NCBI RefSeq assembly: GCF_001644225.1
Contig: NZ_LSTV01000001.1
Span: forward strand, 806,001 to 870,000
Reading direction: 5' to 3'
Source: Microbacterium oleivorans
GTDB lineage: Bacteria > Actinomycetota > Actinomycetes > Actinomycetales > Microbacteriaceae
Length of the DNA: 64,000 bases
Part shown: piece after piece, positions 41,240-50,953 of the stretch
Layout: every line of letters starts with the position of its first letter
Numbering within the stretch: the first letter of the stretch is position 1
Notes under the pieces: generated by a model
Databases searched by the model: none
The model's input: the letters and a program-made list of their open reading frames with translations, nothing else
Told to the model about the DNA's origin: nothing
Position numbers and translations under genes: made by a program

Positions 41240-41836
41240 ATGGAGAAGTTCATCCGCCACACCGGTGTCGGCGTCCCGCTGAAGCGATCCGCGGTCGACA
41301 CCGACCAGATCATCCCGGCCGTCTACCTGAAGCGCGTCACCAAGACCGGCTTCGACGACGCCCTGTTCGCCAACTGGCGGCAGGACCCCTCGTTCATCCT
41401 CAATCAGGACGCGTACCGGAACGGCTCCGTTCTCGTCGCCGGACCCGACTTCGGCACAGGGTCGAGCCGTGAGCACGCTGTGTGGGCCCTCCGCGACTAC
41501 GGCTTCCGGGTGGTGCTGAGCACCAAGTTCGCCGACATCTTCCGCGGCAACGCCGGCAAGCAGGGACTCGTCACTGGTGTGGTCACCGAGGAGGTGCTCG
41601 AGGCGATCTGGGCGGCCCTCGAGGCGGAGCCGGGGCGCGAGGTGACCGTCGACCTCGAGACACGCACGGTGCAGGTCGGCGACGTCCAGGCCTCGTTCGA
41701 CATCGACGATTACACTAGGTGGCGGCTTCTCGAAGGGCTCGACGACATCGGGCTCACCCTGCGCAGCGAAGACAAGATCGCGCAGTTCGAGGCGCGCCGC
41801 GAGGCGTGGCGGCCGCGGACGCTCCCCGTCCGCTGA
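41240..41836 (+). CDS. leuD: 3-isopropylmalate dehydratase, small subunit
   Basis: A 198-residue swivel-domain subunit that assembles with LeuC. It has [14 protein letters not shown] at the N-terminus and [20 protein letters not shown], the active-site loop. ATG at 41240 follows the leuC stop by one base. The next gene, murA, starts 65 bases later and may be partly co-transcribed. Confidence 0.96.
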   Translation: MEKFIRHTGVGVPLKRSAVDTDQIIPAVYLKRVTKTGFDDALFANWRQDPSFILNQDAYRNGSVLVAGPDFGTGSSREHAVWALRDYGFRVVLSTKFADIFRGNAGKQGLVTGVVTEEVLEAIWAALEAEPGREVTVDLETRTVQVGDVQASFDIDDYTRWRLLEGLDDIGLTLRSEDKIAQFEARREAWRPRTLPVR

Positions 41837-41901
41837 TCGGCCCGCGCCCCGCACAACGGGGCCGACCACGCTTCCTCGACACCAGTAATGAGGTCCCACC
41901 G

Positions 41902-43266
41902 ATGAACACACTTCTCAGCGACTCCGCGTCGACTCCCGCCAGCGGCGGCAGCACCGGTCAGACGCTCCGGATCCGCGGCGGTCGACCGCTGCGCGGCCGC
42001 GTCGAGGTGAAGGGGGCGAAGAACCTCGCCACGAAGGCGATGGTCGCCGCCCTCCTGGGCGAGACGGCGAGCATCCTCCGGGACGTGCCGGACATCAGCG
42101 ACGTCCACGTCGTCCGCTCACTCCTCGAGGTCCACGGCGTCCGGGTCGAGGACCTCGAAGACGGTGTGATCCGCCTCGACCCGAGCGGTGCCGTCTCGGC
42201 GCACATGGAGGAGATCGACGCGCACGCGGGGGCCTCCCGCATCCCGATCCTGTTCTGCGGTCCGCTGCTGCACCTCCTCGGCCAGGCCTTCATCCCCGAC
42301 CTGGGCGGATGCCGCATCGGCGACCGTCCGATCGACTTCCACCTCGACGCCCTCCGCTCGTTCGGTGCCATCGTCGACAAGCTGCCCAGCGGCATCCGCC
42401 TGTCGGCTCCCGACGGCCTGCACGGCGCGAACATCGAGCTGCCCTACCCGAGCGTCGGCGCGACCGAGCAGGTGCTCCTGACCGCGGTCCGCGCCAAGGG
42501 CACGACGGAGCTGCGCAACGCCGCCATCGAGCCCGAGATCATGGACCTGATCGCCGTCCTCCAGAAGATGGGCGCGATCATCTCCTACGAGCCCAACCGG
42601 GTCATCTTCATCGAGGGCGTCGAGTCGCTGCGCGGGTACGACCACCGCAGCATCTTCGACCGGAACGAGGCGGCGTCCTGGGCGGCGGCCGCCCTCGCGA
42701 CCGACGGCGACATCTTCGTCGGCGGAGCCAAGCAGCAGGAGATGCTGACGTTCCTCAACGTCTTCCGCAAGGTGGGCGGCGACTTCGACATCGCCGAGGA
42801 CGGCATCCGCTTCCGTCGCGGCGGCCCGCTGAAGCCCGTCATGGTCGAGACCGACGTGCACCCCGGCTTCATGACCGACTGGCAGCAGCCCCTGATCGTG
42901 GCGCTCACACAGGCCGAGGGCGAGTCCGTCGTCCACGAGACGGTGTACGAGAACCGTCTCGGCTTCACCCGTGCCCTCGTCCAGATGGGCGCCGACATCG
43001 TGGTGCACCCCGACGGCATCGCGAGCTCCGACCGCCGCGTGCCGCGTCGGGCGCTCGAGCAGGCGGCTGTCATCAACGGCCCGACCCCGCTGCACGGCGC
43101 CGACGTCGTCGTGCCCGACCTCCGTGGCGGGTACTCCTACGTCATCGCCGCCCTGGCGGCCGAGGGCGAGTCGACCGTGCGCAACATCGGGATCATCCGT
43201 CGCGGCTACGAGAAGTTCCTCGAGAAGCTGACCGATCTCGGCGCCGACTTCGACGTCACGGAGTGA
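41902..43266 (+). CDS. murA: UDP-N-acetylglucosamine 1-carboxyvinyltransferase
   Basis: A 454-residue EPSP-synthase-fold enzyme adding enolpyruvate to UDP-GlcNAc, the first committed step of peptidoglycan synthesis. The Lys-Asn pair is in KGAKNLATKAMV, and C137 in LGGCRIGDRPIDFHL corresponds to the fosfomycin-reactive Cys115 of E. coli MurA. FIEGVESLRG and DFDVTE lie further on. A 20-residue N-terminal extension precedes the domain. ATG at 41902 starts a murA-plsC-gpsA-ddl run joining wall and lipid precursors. Confidence 0.92.
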   Translation: MNTLLSDSASTPASGGSTGQTLRIRGGRPLRGRVEVKGAKNLATKAMVAALLGETASILRDVPDISDVHVVRSLLEVHGVRVEDLEDGVIRLDPSGAVSAHMEEIDAHAGASRIPILFCGPLLHLLGQAFIPDLGGCRIGDRPIDFHLDALRSFGAIVDKLPSGIRLSAPDGLHGANIELPYPSVGATEQVLLTAVRAKGTTELRNAAIEPEIMDLIAVLQKMGAIISYEPNRVIFIEGVESLRGYDHRSIFDRNEAASWAAAALATDGDIFVGGAKQQEMLTFLNVFRKVGGDFDIAEDGIRFRRGGPLKPVMVETDVHPGFMTDWQQPLIVALTQAEGESVVHETVYENRLGFTRALVQMGADIVVHPDGIASSDRRVPRRALEQAAVINGPTPLHGADVVVPDLRGGYSYVIAALAAEGESTVRNIGIIRRGYEKFLEKLTDLGADFDVTE

Positions 43267-44033
43267 GCGCGGTGGCTCCTCGTCGCCGCGCCTCCCCGGA
43301 GAAGACCCGCCCGAGCGTCTTCTGGCCGGCGGCGATGATCGTCGTACCCGCGACCGGTTGGTTCGCGAAGATCGAGATCGAGGGCGGCGAACACCTTCCC
43401 CGCGAGGGCTCCTACATCCTCGCGCCCAACCACTACAGCGAGTTCGACCCGGTAATCATCGCGGTCGCCACCTGGCGGCTCGGCCGTGCCCCGCGCTTCA
43501 TGGCCAAGGAGAGCCTGTTCCACGTGCCCGTTCTCGGGTGGCTGCTGCGGGCGACGGGGATGGTGCCGGTGGCCCGGGCATCCACCTCCGCTGCGGCGAA
43601 GCAGACCCTCGCGCAGTCGAACGCCCTCGTGGCGGCGCAGCGCGGTGTCATCGTCTACCCGGAGGGGTCGCTCACACGTGACCCCGACATGTGGCCGATG
43701 CGCGGCAAGACCGGCGCCGTCCGGCTCGCGCTGTCCGCACCCGAACCGCTGCCGGTCATCCCCGTGGCGACGTGGGGCGTGCAGGAGATCCTGCCGCGGT
43801 ACGGCCGTCTGCGCCTGTGGCCGCCGCGTCGCCGCGTCCGCGTCCTGCTGGGCCCGCCCGTCGACCTGTCCGCCTTCACCGACACCACGCCGGCGACGCT
43901 CACCGCGGCGACGGATGCCGTCATGCGCGACATCTCCGTCCTGCTGGGACGCCTGCGCGGCGTCCAGCCTCCCGCCGAGCGGTGGAACCCGGCGCAGCAC
44001 GGCCAGAAGGAGACGGGACGCCTTGACTCCTAG
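43263..44033 (+). CDS. 1-acyl-sn-glycerol-3-phosphate acyltransferase (PlsC family)
   Basis: A 256-residue membrane-associated acyltransferase for phosphatidic acid synthesis. The catalytic HX4D motif is NHYSEFD and the glycerophosphate-binding motif is VYPEGSLTRD. GTG at 43263 overlaps the murA stop (GTGA); a second GTG at 43272 is possible and would shorten it by three residues. It overlaps gpsA, which makes its precursor glycerol 3-phosphate, supporting a phospholipid role. Confidence 0.88.
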   Translation: MSAVAPRRRASPEKTRPSVFWPAAMIVVPATGWFAKIEIEGGEHLPREGSYILAPNHYSEFDPVIIAVATWRLGRAPRFMAKESLFHVPVLGWLLRATGMVPVARASTSAAAKQTLAQSNALVAAQRGVIVYPEGSLTRDPDMWPMRGKTGAVRLALSAPEPLPVIPVATWGVQEILPRYGRLRLWPPRRRVRVLLGPPVDLSAFTDTTPATLTAATDAVMRDISVLLGRLRGVQPPAERWNPAQHGQKETGRLDS

Positions 44034-45165
44034 GGAAGCGTCGCGCCGCGAGGCACCGGCGCCCCGCGTCGCCGTGCTCGGATCCGGAAGCTGGGGGACG
44101 ACCTTCGGCAAAGTGCTCGCCGACGGCGGCGCGGACGTCGTCATGTGGGCCCGCCGCGCCGAACTCGCCCACGAGATCCGCGAGGGCAAGCGCAACTCGC
44201 AGTACCTGCCCGGCATCAACCTGCCGCGCGGGCTGTCGGCCACCCACCACCTCGCCGAGGCGCTCGACGGTGCGACGCAGGTCTACATCGCGATCTCGAG
44301 CCAGGCGCTCCGGCAGAACCTGAAGGCCGTCCGCCCTCTGCTCGCGACGAACGATGCACCGATCGTGTCGCTCATGAAGGGCGTGGAGAAGAAGACCGGG
44401 CTCCGGATGAGCCAGGTGCTCGAGCAGGAGCTCCACTGCGACCCGGCGCGCATCGCCGTGGCATCCGGACCCAACCTCGCCCTCGAGATCGCGCGCGAAC
44501 AACCGACGGCAGCCGTCATCTCCTCGTCGAGCCAGGAGACCGCCGAAGCCGTCGCCCGCATCTCGCGCAACCGCTACTTCCGCACCTTCGTGAACACCGA
44601 CGTCATCGGGACCGAGTTCGGCGGGGTGCTGAAGAACCTCATCGCCGTCGCCATCGGCATCGTCGACGGGGTCGGCTACGGCGAGAACACCAAGGCGTCG
44701 ATCATCACGCGCGGTCTCGTCGAGATGACCGACTTCGCCGTCGCGCAGGGCGCGCAGCCCGAGACCCTGCAGGGCCTCGCCGGTCTCGGCGACCTCATCG
44801 CGACGTGCCAGTCCCCGCTGAGCCGCAACAACACGGCGGGCCGGCTGCTCGGCCAGGGGTACAGCTTCACCGAGGTCGTCAAGCACATGGACCAGACGGC
44901 CGAGGGGCTCGCGTCGGTGGCACCGGTGCTGCAGCTGGCCCGCGAGGCCGGCGTCCACATGCCCATCGTCGAGCAGGTCAAGATGGTCCTCGACGGCACG
45001 ATGAATCCGCGCGACATCGCACCGCATCTCACGACGGATGACGACGAGCCCACCGAGGAGAGGACTCAGAATGGTTCAGGCGGCAGTGGTTCTGCTCTTC
45101 GGCGGGCGTTCCAGCGAGCACTCGATCAGTTCCGCCACGGCGGGAGGCGTCCTCCGCGCGATTGA
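44023..45165 (+). CDS. gpsA: NAD(P)-dependent glycerol-3-phosphate dehydrogenase
   Basis: A 380-residue enzyme reducing dihydroxyacetone phosphate to glycerol 3-phosphate. Motifs: VLGSGSWGTTFGKVLA (NAD), VASGPNLALEIA, catalytic Lys in GGVLKNLIAVA, and GLGDLIATC. TTG at 44023 is preferred because AAGGAG lies 10 bases upstream and it overlaps the acyltransferase end. About 40 C-terminal residues exceed the usual family length and include the basic helix SALRRAFQRALDQFRHGGRR; that part overlaps the first 95 bases of ddl in another frame. Confidence 0.9.
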   Translation: MTPREASRREAPAPRVAVLGSGSWGTTFGKVLADGGADVVMWARRAELAHEIREGKRNSQYLPGINLPRGLSATHHLAEALDGATQVYIAISSQALRQNLKAVRPLLATNDAPIVSLMKGVEKKTGLRMSQVLEQELHCDPARIAVASGPNLALEIAREQPTAAVISSSSQETAEAVARISRNRYFRTFVNTDVIGTEFGGVLKNLIAVAIGIVDGVGYGENTKASIITRGLVEMTDFAVAQGAQPETLQGLAGLGDLIATCQSPLSRNNTAGRLLGQGYSFTEVVKHMDQTAEGLASVAPVLQLAREAGVHMPIVEQVKMVLDGTMNPRDIAPHLTTDDDEPTEERTQNGSGGSGSALRRAFQRALDQFRHGGRRPPRD

Positions 45166-46150
45166 CCGCGAGCGCTACCGGGTCATCCCGGTCGGGATCA
45201 CCCGCGAGGGTGCGTACGTCCTCGAGGACGACGACCCCGACAAGTTCGCGCTGAACGCCGATCGGCTGCCGGAGGTCGTCGACAACGGCACCCGCATCGT
45301 GTGGCCGGAGTCGACCGTCGAGCGGGAGCTCTCGGTCCGTCGCCCCGACGGGACCGTCGAGTCCCTGGGCGACATCGACGTCGTCTTCCCGATCCTGCAC
45401 GGCCGCTTCGGCGAGGACGGCACGGTGCAGGGGTTCCTCGAGCTCCTCGACCTGCCGTACGTCGGCGCGGGCCTGCTGATGTCCGCCATCGGCATGGACA
45501 AGCACACCACCAAGAGCATCCTGCAGGCGGCCGGGGTCCCCGTCGTCCCGTGGGTCACGGTGACGCGGGCGGGACTCGAGCGCGACGGCGACCTCTGGCG
45601 TCGCCGCATCCGCGGCCTCGGACTGCCGGTGTTCGTCAAGCCGGCGCGTGCGGGATCGAGTGTCGGGGTGTCCAAGGTCTCCGACTGGGACGAATTGGAT
45701 GCCGCGCTCGAGACCGCCTTCGCGGAGGACTCGAGTGTGCTCGTCGAGCAGGCCGTCACCGGCCGCGAGATCGAGTGCGGCGTGCTGCAGGGGCGCGACG
45801 GCGGCGATCCGCGCGTGAGCGTCGCCGGCGAGATCGTCGTCAGCGGGCGGGACTTCTACGACTTCGAGGCGAAGTACCTCGGCGCCCCCGGCATCGACCT
45901 CGTCTGCCCCGCCGAGCTCCACGACGGCGAACTCCGCGAGATGCAGCGAATCGCCGCCCGCGCATTCGAGGCGGTCGGCGGGCAGGGGCTGTCGCGGGTC
46001 GACTTCTTCTACACCGGCACCGAGTTCTTCGTGAACGAGGTGAACACGATGCCGGGGTTCACGCCGATCTCGATGTTCCCGACCTGCTGGATCGAGAGCG
46101 GACTGAGCTATCCCGAGCTCATCACCGAGCTGATCGAACTGGCGCGCTGA
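45071..46150 (+). CDS. ddl: D-alanine--D-alanine ligase
   Basis: A 359-residue ATP-grasp ligase making D-Ala-D-Ala for peptidoglycan. N-terminal LLFGGRSSEHSISSATA, GMDKHTTKSIL, VKPARAGSSVGVSKV and C-terminal NEVNTMPGFTPISMFP are conserved. ATG at 45071 is preceded by GAGGAGAGGA; upstream in-frame codons (from 45038) lack a Shine-Dalgarno sequence. The start lies inside the end of gpsA, overlapping by 95 bases in a different frame. Confidence 0.95.
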   Translation: MVQAAVVLLFGGRSSEHSISSATAGGVLRAIDRERYRVIPVGITREGAYVLEDDDPDKFALNADRLPEVVDNGTRIVWPESTVERELSVRRPDGTVESLGDIDVVFPILHGRFGEDGTVQGFLELLDLPYVGAGLLMSAIGMDKHTTKSILQAAGVPVVPWVTVTRAGLERDGDLWRRRIRGLGLPVFVKPARAGSSVGVSKVSDWDELDAALETAFAEDSSVLVEQAVTGREIECGVLQGRDGGDPRVSVAGEIVVSGRDFYDFEAKYLGAPGIDLVCPAELHDGELREMQRIAARAFEAVGGQGLSRVDFFYTGTEFFVNEVNTMPGFTPISMFPTCWIESGLSYPELITELIELAR

Positions 46151-46156
46151 TCCGCC

Positions 46157-46633
46157 TCACGGGACGACGTCGGATGCCGCGACGCACTGTCCCGTGGTCT
46201 CGAACCGCTTCGTGATGAGGCGGCTGACGGCGCTCACCGGACCGCTCGAGCTGACCTCGTCGTAGTCGATGATGAGCTGGATCGCCGGCTCGCGGCCGTA
46301 GGTCGTGATGCGGTAGAGCGGTGCCCGCGAGTCGTCGACGACCCAGTCGACGCCGTCGACCGTCACGCAGGGAAGCTCCGACGGACCGAGGGGCGGGACC
46401 CCGCACGCGAGCTGCACGGTCGTCGGCTCGCCCCAGGCGGCGGTCGACTGCGCGTCGGTCCAGCGCCGGGGCTGGTCGCCCAGGTCGTCGGGCAGCCGCA
46501 CCATGACCTCCGCGCAGCGCGGGTCGTCGGCTCCGGGGGCGGCCTCGACCGCCACCGTCGACGAGCACCCCGACAGTGCCGCGACACCGGCGACGAGGAG
46601 GGCGAGCGCGACGGTCGAGCGGGTCCGGGGCAT
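46157..46633 (-). CDS. DUF3515 lipoprotein
   Basis: A 158-residue lipoprotein. The signal peptide ends with lipobox ALSGC, Cys at residue 23, so it should be anchored to the outer face of the membrane. The body (CAEVMVRLPDDLGDQPRRW, LACGVPPLGPSELPC) matches DUF3515, a family usually found between ddl and thiL in actinobacteria, as here. It is transcribed against both neighbours. Function unknown. Confidence 0.85.
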   Translation of the reverse strand: MPRTRSTVALALLVAGVAALSGCSSTVAVEAAPGADDPRCAEVMVRLPDDLGDQPRRWTDAQSTAAWGEPTTVQLACGVPPLGPSELPCVTVDGVDWVVDDSRAPLYRITTYGREPAIQLIIDYDEVSSSGPVSAVSRLITKRFETTGQCVAASDVVP

Positions 46634-46643
46634 CGCTCCAGGC

Positions 46644-46649
46644 TACCGT
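46644..46649 (+). promoter_or_regulatory. -10 box of leaderless thiL promoter
   Basis: TACCGT ends 6 bases before the thiL ATG at 46656; no Shine-Dalgarno sequence is present. Confidence 0.5.
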
Positions 46650-46655
46650 GGAGCC

Positions 46656-47627
46656 ATGGGTGAGCTCCGTGTGCGCGACGTCTCCGAGGCGGAGCTGCTG
46701 CGCCGCATCCTGCGCGTCCTCGGACCGCTCTCGCGTGCCGAGGTGGGGCCCGGTGACGACGCCGCGGTCCTGGCCGTCCCGGGCGGTCGCGTCGTGGCGA
46801 CGACCGACACCCTCGTCCACGGTCCCGACTTCCGGTTGGCGTGGACGTCGCCGCGGGACCTCGGATACAAGGCCGCCGCCGTCAACCTCGCCGATGTCGC
46901 CGCGATGGGCGCGCGTCCCACGGCTCTGCTCGTCGCCCTGGCCCTGCCGGACTCCCTCCCCGCCGCCTTCGTCGACGACCTCGCGACAGGGTTCCGCGAT
47001 GCACTCCACGAGCTGGCACCCGGGTGCGCCGTGGAGGGCGGAGACCTGACCGTGTCCGACACCCTCACCGTCGCCGTCACCGCCCTGGGCGTCCTGGACG
47101 GCGTCTCGCCCGTGCTCCGCTCCGGAGCGCGGCCGGGTGACGACGTCGCCGTCGCGGGAGACCTCGGCGCGGCGGCCCGCGGCCTCCGACTGCTGTTCAC
47201 CCGGTTCCGTGACGACGAAGGACGCCCGGTCGCCGTCGACCTCGCTTCCCTCACCGAGCGGGAGCGCCGGGACCTCTCGGCCCAGCTCCGGCCGCAGCCT
47301 CCGGTCCGGCTGGGGCTCGCTGCCGCGCGGGCCGGCGCGACCGCCCTCATGGACGTCTCGGACGGCCTCGTCCTCGACGCGACCCGACTGGCGGACGCCT
47401 CCGAGGTGACGCTTCTCATCGAGGCGGACCTCGACGACGACGCGCTCTCCGGCGGCGAGGACCACGCGCTGCTGGCATGCTTCCCGGCCGGCACCGTGCC
47501 CGCCGGCTTCACCGTGATCGGTCGTGTCGCGCAGCGGCGTGAGGCGCCCGTCCTGATCCGGGGCGTCGCGCCGGGCGGCCGCGGCGGGTGGGATCCCTAT
47601 TCGGACTGGGATTCGGCGCTCGGCTGA
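46656..47627 (+). CDS. thiL: Thiamine-monophosphate kinase
   Basis: A 323-residue kinase converting thiamine phosphate to thiamine diphosphate. AIR-synthase-type fold motifs: VGPGDDAAVL, TTDTLVHGPDF, AAVNLADVAAMGARP, VEGGDLTVSD, and DVSDGLVLDATRLA. ATG at 46656 fits the leaderless promoter. Its last 31 bases overlap the convergent rsmD gene. Confidence 0.93.
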   Translation: MGELRVRDVSEAELLRRILRVLGPLSRAEVGPGDDAAVLAVPGGRVVATTDTLVHGPDFRLAWTSPRDLGYKAAAVNLADVAAMGARPTALLVALALPDSLPAAFVDDLATGFRDALHELAPGCAVEGGDLTVSDTLTVAVTALGVLDGVSPVLRSGARPGDDVAVAGDLGAAARGLRLLFTRFRDDEGRPVAVDLASLTERERRDLSAQLRPQPPVRLGLAAARAGATALMDVSDGLVLDATRLADASEVTLLIEADLDDDALSGGEDHALLACFPAGTVPAGFTVIGRVAQRREAPVLIRGVAPGGRGGWDPYSDWDSALG

Positions 47628-48184
47628 CCTGAGCGAGAGAGCCACCACAGCGTCGTGTCGCCGTACTTCTTGCTGCGCTCGACGACGAGACCGTCCGGCA
47701 GGAGCGGCTCGCCGGAACGCGTCGCGCGTTCGACGACGACCGTCGCGGTGGAGGTGAGTCGCGGCACCAGCAGCCCGAGCGTCGTCGAGACCTCGGCATC
47801 CGTCATGTCGTAGGGCGGGTCGACGAACACGAGGTCGAACGCGGGTCCGCCGGCCCGCAGGAACGTGTCGGCGGCGGACCGGTGGACGGTCAGGCGGCGC
47901 CCCGGGAGGCTCCGCGCGACGGCGCGGACGTTGCGGTCGATGACGGATGCCGCGCGCGGCGCGCGCTCGACGAGGTCGGCCGACGCGGCCCCGCGGCTTA
48001 CCGCCTCGAGACCCAGCGCTCCCGACCCCGCGTAGAGGTCGAGCACGGCTGCCCCCGCGAGCAGGTCGCCGGCGTCGAGGGCGCCGAAGAGCGACTCGCG
48101 CACACGCTCGCTCGTCGGCCGCGTGCCGGCGCTCGGCACGAGCAAGGGCAGTGAGCCGGCGTCTCCCGCGATGATCCTCGTCAC
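47597..48184 (-). CDS. rsmD: 16S rRNA (guanine966-N2)-methyltransferase
   Basis: A 195-residue SAM-dependent methyltransferase modifying G966 of 16S rRNA during 30S assembly. It has RPTSERVRESLFGAL, SAM motif LDLYAGSGALGLEA, and catalytic FVDPPYD. GTG at 48184 lies 6 bases from a TATCGT box on the minus strand (48191-48196), so translation is probably leaderless. Divergent from recG and convergent with thiL, whose end it overlaps. Confidence 0.92.
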   Translation of the reverse strand: MTRIIAGDAGSLPLLVPSAGTRPTSERVRESLFGALDAGDLLAGAAVLDLYAGSGALGLEAVSRGAASADLVERAPRAASVIDRNVRAVARSLPGRRLTVHRSAADTFLRAGGPAFDLVFVDPPYDMTDAEVSTTLGLLVPRLTSTATVVVERATRSGEPLLPDGLVVERSKKYGDTTLWWLSRSGQPSAESQSE

Positions 48185-48190
48185 CCCGCC

Positions 48191-48222
48191 ACGATAGCGG
48201 CGTCCGCGCCCGCTCCTAGACT
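48191..48222. promoter_or_regulatory. Divergent leaderless promoters of rsmD and recG
   Basis: Minus-strand TATCGT (48191-48196) is 6 bases from the rsmD GTG; plus-strand TAGACT (48217-48222) is 6 bases from the recG ATG. The two start codons are only 44 bases apart. Confidence 0.55.
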
Positions 48223-48228
48223 CGAGGC

Positions 48229-50376
48229 ATGCCGTCGTACTCGCTCGCCACACCGCTCGCCGAGGCGGTCGGCGACACGCTGGCGAAGGGGCTGCGTCGG
48301 GCGTTCCAGATGACCACGGTGGGCGACCTGATGGCGCACTACCCGAGACGCTTCGCGAGCCGCGGCCAGTTGACACCGATCGCCCAACTCCCGGTCGGCG
48401 AGCTGGTGACCATCGTCGCCGAGGTGCTCTCGGCGACGACACGGCAGATGCGCGGTCGGCGCGGCGAGATCGTCGAGGTCCTGATCGGCGACGGCAACGG
48501 CACGATGTCCCTGACGTTCTTCGGGCAGTCGTGGCGGGTGAAGGACCTGCGTGCCGGGCGCCAGGGGATCTTCTCGGGCAAGGTGGGGGAGTACCGGGGG
48601 CAGAAGCAGCTGACGCATCCCGACTACGAGCTCTTCGACGACGAGGGCACGGCCCGGCTGAGCGCCGAGGCGTGGCACAACGTCCCCATCCCGATCTACC
48701 CGGCCACGAGCACGTTCTCCAGCTGGCAGGTCAAACGCTGCGTCGACCAGGTGCTGACCGGGCTCGGCGAGGTGCCCGAACCGCTCCCCGATGCCTTCCG
48801 CGCCGCGCAGGGCCTGCTCGATGCCCGGACGGCGCTCGTGCGCATGCATGCACCGGAGTCCTTCGACCAGATCGGTCCGGCGCGCGAGACCCTGCGGATG
48901 CACGAGGCGTTCGTCCTGCAGGCGGCGCTCCTGCAGCAGCGGCAGTTCGTACGCATGATGTCGGCGACCGCGCGCCCCGCGGGCGACCTCCTCGAGCGTT
49001 TCGATGCCGCGCTGCCCTTCGAGCGCACCCCCGATCAGCGAACGGTGGGCGATCGCATCGCGGCGGACCTCGTCGGAGAGTGGCCGATGAACCGGCTCGT
49101 GCAGGGGGAGGTCGGCTCCGGCAAGACGCTCGTCGCGCTCCGCGCCATGCTCCAGGTCGCCCAGTCGGGCGGCCAGTCCGCGCTCATCGCCCCCACCGAG
49201 GTGCTGGCGGCGCAGCACGTCCGCTCGATGGCACGCATGCTCGGACCCGCGCTCGCACCGGAACTGATGCCGACCCTCCTCACGGGTCAGCAACCCGCCG
49301 CGGAACGCCGTCGCGCCGCCCTGCGGGTCGCGTCGGGCCAGGCGCGCATCGTCGTCGGGACGCACGCCCTCCTCAGCGAATCGACGACGTTCGCCGACCT
49401 GGGTCTCGTCGTCGTCGACGAGCAGCACCGGTTCGGCGTCGACCAGCGCGAGACCCTCCGCGCGAAGGGGAGTTCCCCGCACGTCCTGGTGCTCACGGCG
49501 ACGCCCATCCCTCGCACCGTCGCGATGACGGTGTTCGGCGACCTCGACGTCTCGACGATCCGGACCATGCCGGGCGGCCGGGCGGGCATCTCGACCTTCG
49601 TCGCGCCGGTGGGGGAGAAGCCGGGATGGTTCGCGCGCGTCTGGGAGCGGGTGGCCGAGGAGGTGCGGCTCGGACGGCAGGCCTTCGTCGTGTGTCCGGC
49701 GATCGACGCGTCGACCGAGACGGACGAGGACGAACCCGTCGAGGAGGCCGAGCCCGGCCGCACCCGCTGGGGCGTCCTGCAGGCGGCGGCGCTCCTTGAG
49801 AGCCACCCCGACTACCGCGACATCCGCGTCCAGATCCTGCACGGCAAGATGCCCGCCGATGAGAAGGATGCCGTGATGCAGGCGTTCGCCCGCGGCGACA
49901 TCGACGTGCTCGTCGCGACCACCGTGGTCGAGGTCGGCGTCGATGTCCCCAACGCGTCCACCATGGTCATCCTAGAAGCCGACCGCTTCGGGGTGTCCCA
50001 GCTGCACCAGCTCCGCGGTCGCGTCGGCCGCGGAGCGGTCCCCGGGCTCTGCATCCTCGTCACCGAGGCCGATCCCTACACCCCGGCGCGCGCGCGTGTG
50101 GAGGCGGTCGCGGCGACGACGGACGGCTTCGAACTCGCCGAGGTCGACCTCGACCTGCGGGGCGAGGGGGATGTGCTGGGCGATGCTCAGTCGGGCGTCC
50201 GCTCGTCGCTGCGACTGCTGCGCGTCGTGGCGGACGCCGATCTGATCGCCACCGCCCGCGCCGAGGCCGAGCGTCTTCTCGCGGAGGACCCGGCCCTGGA
50301 TCGCCACCCGGGCCTCGCTGCGGCCATCTCCGGGCGCGTGAGTCACCGCGAGCGCGCCGCCCTCGCCAAGAACTGA
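48229..50376 (+). CDS. recG: ATP-dependent DNA helicase RecG
   Basis: A 715-residue branch-migration helicase that remodels stalled forks and Holliday junctions. An N-terminal OB/wedge domain (about 60-160) precedes two RecA-like domains: Walker [20 protein letters not shown] in motif [10 protein letters not shown] in motif [16 protein letters not shown] and QLRGRVGRG in motifs V and VI. Length is normal. Leaderless ATG at 48229. Confidence 0.95.
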   Translation: MPSYSLATPLAEAVGDTLAKGLRRAFQMTTVGDLMAHYPRRFASRGQLTPIAQLPVGELVTIVAEVLSATTRQMRGRRGEIVEVLIGDGNGTMSLTFFGQSWRVKDLRAGRQGIFSGKVGEYRGQKQLTHPDYELFDDEGTARLSAEAWHNVPIPIYPATSTFSSWQVKRCVDQVLTGLGEVPEPLPDAFRAAQGLLDARTALVRMHAPESFDQIGPARETLRMHEAFVLQAALLQQRQFVRMMSATARPAGDLLERFDAALPFERTPDQRTVGDRIAADLVGEWPMNRLVQGEVGSGKTLVALRAMLQVAQSGGQSALIAPTEVLAAQHVRSMARMLGPALAPELMPTLLTGQQPAAERRRAALRVASGQARIVVGTHALLSESTTFADLGLVVVDEQHRFGVDQRETLRAKGSSPHVLVLTATPIPRTVAMTVFGDLDVSTIRTMPGGRAGISTFVAPVGEKPGWFARVWERVAEEVRLGRQAFVVCPAIDASTETDEDEPVEEAEPGRTRWGVLQAAALLESHPDYRDIRVQILHGKMPADEKDAVMQAFARGDIDVLVATTVVEVGVDVPNASTMVILEADRFGVSQLHQLRGRVGRGAVPGLCILVTEADPYTPARARVEAVAATTDGFELAEVDLDLRGEGDVLGDAQSGVRSSLRLLRVVADADLIATARAEAERLLAEDPALDRHPGLAAAISGRVSHRERAALAKN

Positions 50377-50401
50377 CCCGCTCCGCGTCGTGTCGCATCG
50401 T

Positions 50402-50407
50402 TAGGCT
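50402..50407 (+). promoter_or_regulatory. -10 box of leaderless coaD promoter
   Basis: TAGGCT ends 7 bases before the coaD ATG at 50415. Confidence 0.5.
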
Positions 50408-50414
50408 CATCGAT

Positions 50415-50912
50415 ATGAACAACCGGATCGCCGTCGTGCCCGGCTCCTTCGACCCGCCGACGCTCGGCCACCTCGATGTGATCCGGCGCGCGGCCGCCCT
50501 CTACGACCAGCTGCACGTCCTCGTGGTCCACAACCCGGGGAAGGAGGCGATGCTCCCGATCGCGCAGCGACTGACGCTGCTCGAGCAGTCGATCGCCGAG
50601 AGCGACATCGAGGGTGATGTCGTCGTGGCGGCATGGAGCGTCGGGCTGCTCGTCGACTACGCGACGGACGTGGGGGCGGGTGTGCTCGTGAAGGGGATCC
50701 GTTCGCAGGTGGATGTCGCCTACGAGACGCCCATGGCGATCGTGAACCGCCACCTCGCCCACGTGGAGACCGTGTTCCTGCTGCCCGATCCCGCGCACGC
50801 GCTCGTCTCGAGCTCGCTCGTGCGCCAGGTGGCCTCGCTCGGCGGCGACGTGTCCCCGTTCGTCCCGGCTCCGGTCGCGCGATTCCTCGACACGGGAGCC
50901 CACCCCGCCTGA
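50415..50912 (+). CDS. coaD: Phosphopantetheine adenylyltransferase
   Basis: A 165-residue nucleotidyltransferase for the penultimate step of coenzyme A synthesis. The HxGH-type site is [14 protein letters not shown], and the C-terminal nucleotide-binding region has [20 protein letters not shown] (ISSSxVR equivalent). Leaderless ATG at 50415. Confidence 0.95.
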   Translation: MNNRIAVVPGSFDPPTLGHLDVIRRAAALYDQLHVLVVHNPGKEAMLPIAQRLTLLEQSIAESDIEGDVVVAAWSVGLLVDYATDVGAGVLVKGIRSQVDVAYETPMAIVNRHLAHVETVFLLPDPAHALVSSSLVRQVASLGGDVSPFVPAPVARFLDTGAHPA

Positions 50913-50953
50913 TCCGGCCCGCCGGCGTCCGCGCACGCGTACGATGGACGACC

